A stretch of 64,000 nucleotides of DNA, from positions 90,110-154,109 of the forward strand of contig NZ_LOHF01000015.1 in assembly GCF_002158995.1 (NCBI RefSeq), in the 5' to 3' direction. This document shows positions 63,800 to 64,000 of the stretch, one piece after another (the stretch's first letter is position 1; every line of letters begins with the position of its first letter). Made by a program: the position numbers and the translations under genes. This DNA comes from Pseudomonas caspiana. GTDB lineage: Bacteria; Pseudomonadota; Gammaproteobacteria; Pseudomonadales; Pseudomonadaceae. The notes beneath the pieces were generated by a model. It was given only the letters and a program-made list of their open reading frames with translations. It searched no databases and had not been told where the DNA came from.

Positions 63800-63972
63800 G
63801 TAAAGGGCTCCCGATAGTTGGCAGATGTCATAAGCGAGCTGGAAATTTTTGTTGTCGGTCGCTCTGCGGGACCATGCCTTTAATTTACTGGCATGCCGGG
63901 AAATGAAGCGGGCACAAATGCGTGGCACAAAAGTGCTTTATTGCGAAAAAGGCAGGAGGGACGGCATGTCAT
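63800..63972. repeat. Leader duplication, copy 2 (before binding-protein gene)
   Basis: The partner of copy 1. It contains CGGTCGCTCTGCGGGACC (63856-63873), AGTGCTTTATTGCG (63932-63945) and GGACGGCATGTC (63959-63970). Since both are leaders of leftward genes, the region probably holds the promoter and regulator site; exact -10/-35 boxes could not be fixed. Confidence 0.8.
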
Positions 63973-64000
63973 GCGTTGCGCAGAGGTAGAGCCTGATCCC

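Noticed and set aside
1..64000. Type III effector, phage or integrative island
   Set aside because: No hrp box, integrase, phage structural or conjugation gene was seen; most genes have chromosome-like operon context.

Overview
The window looks like a chromosomal segment of a Pseudomonas, probably a plant- or soil-associated fluorescent or syringae-type species. The support is the gene content (phn C-P lyase operon, HcnABC-like oxidase, several polyamine-type ABC systems, many LysR/IclR/Lrp regulators, two chemoreceptors), the moderately high GC, and at least 16 copies of three families of roughly 70-96 bp intergenic inverted repeats of the REP/REPIN kind. No tRNA, rRNA, CRISPR, insertion sequence, integrase or phage gene is visible, so this is core-like and accessory-metabolic chromosome rather than a mobile island. 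Species assignment is inference.

Region by region. 1-8202 (+): the C-P lyase operon phnE(partial)-F-G-H-I-J-K-L-M-N-P, mostly with overlapping stop/start codons, then a small thioredoxin (8300-8629). 8833-14042 (-): moaA, a formate/nitrite-type channel, an overlapping receiver/PAS-kinase pair, and a cation:proton antiporter. 14277-20879 (-): one operon encoding ABC ATPase, two permeases, a three-subunit HcnABC/opine-oxidase-like dehydrogenase and a substrate-binding protein, with a divergent IclR regulator (21130-21966, +). 22314-32361: a chemoreceptor, a hybrid PAS histidine kinase, a small membrane protein, a 43-residue His/Cys-rich secreted peptide, a CAP-domain protein, an SRPBCC protein, a serine hydrolase, a Nudix hydrolase with the plant NUDT6/7-like two-domain layout, a decayed rtcR fragment, and a second chemoreceptor. 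32682-38679: TonB receptor behind a likely Fur box, lipoproteins, an acetyltransferase, a short-chain dehydrogenase and a Tat-exported SMP-30-like lactonase. 38869-42560 (-): an amino-acid decarboxylase and PotE-type antiporter pair. 42887-46580: a small secreted protein, a DUF1206 membrane protein, and dmlA/dmlR-like divergent genes.

46961-63799 is a large amine/amino-acid catabolic neighbourhood. On the right, a leftward series encodes substrate-binding protein, PotB- and PotC-like permeases, succinate-semialdehyde-type dehydrogenase, PotA-like ATPase, GabT-type transaminase, a HAD-fold protein lacking its catalytic residues, and an Lrp regulator. On the left are a second, paralogous binding protein linked to a GMC oxidoreductase, an aldehyde dehydrogenase with divergent LysR, an intact HAD hydrolase and a PuuB/DadA-like amine oxidase. 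Together these can import an amine, oxidise or transaminate it, and oxidise the resulting aldehyde; the real substrate cannot be read from sequence.

The most unusual signals are: a duplicated ~175-bp leader in front of both the binding-protein gene and the permease genes, the second copy ending in a 16-codon ghost of a deleted binding-protein gene; the HAD pseudoenzyme next to its intact paralogue; the ABC-linked HcnABC-like cassette; the plant-type Nudix protein; and the rtcR remnant.
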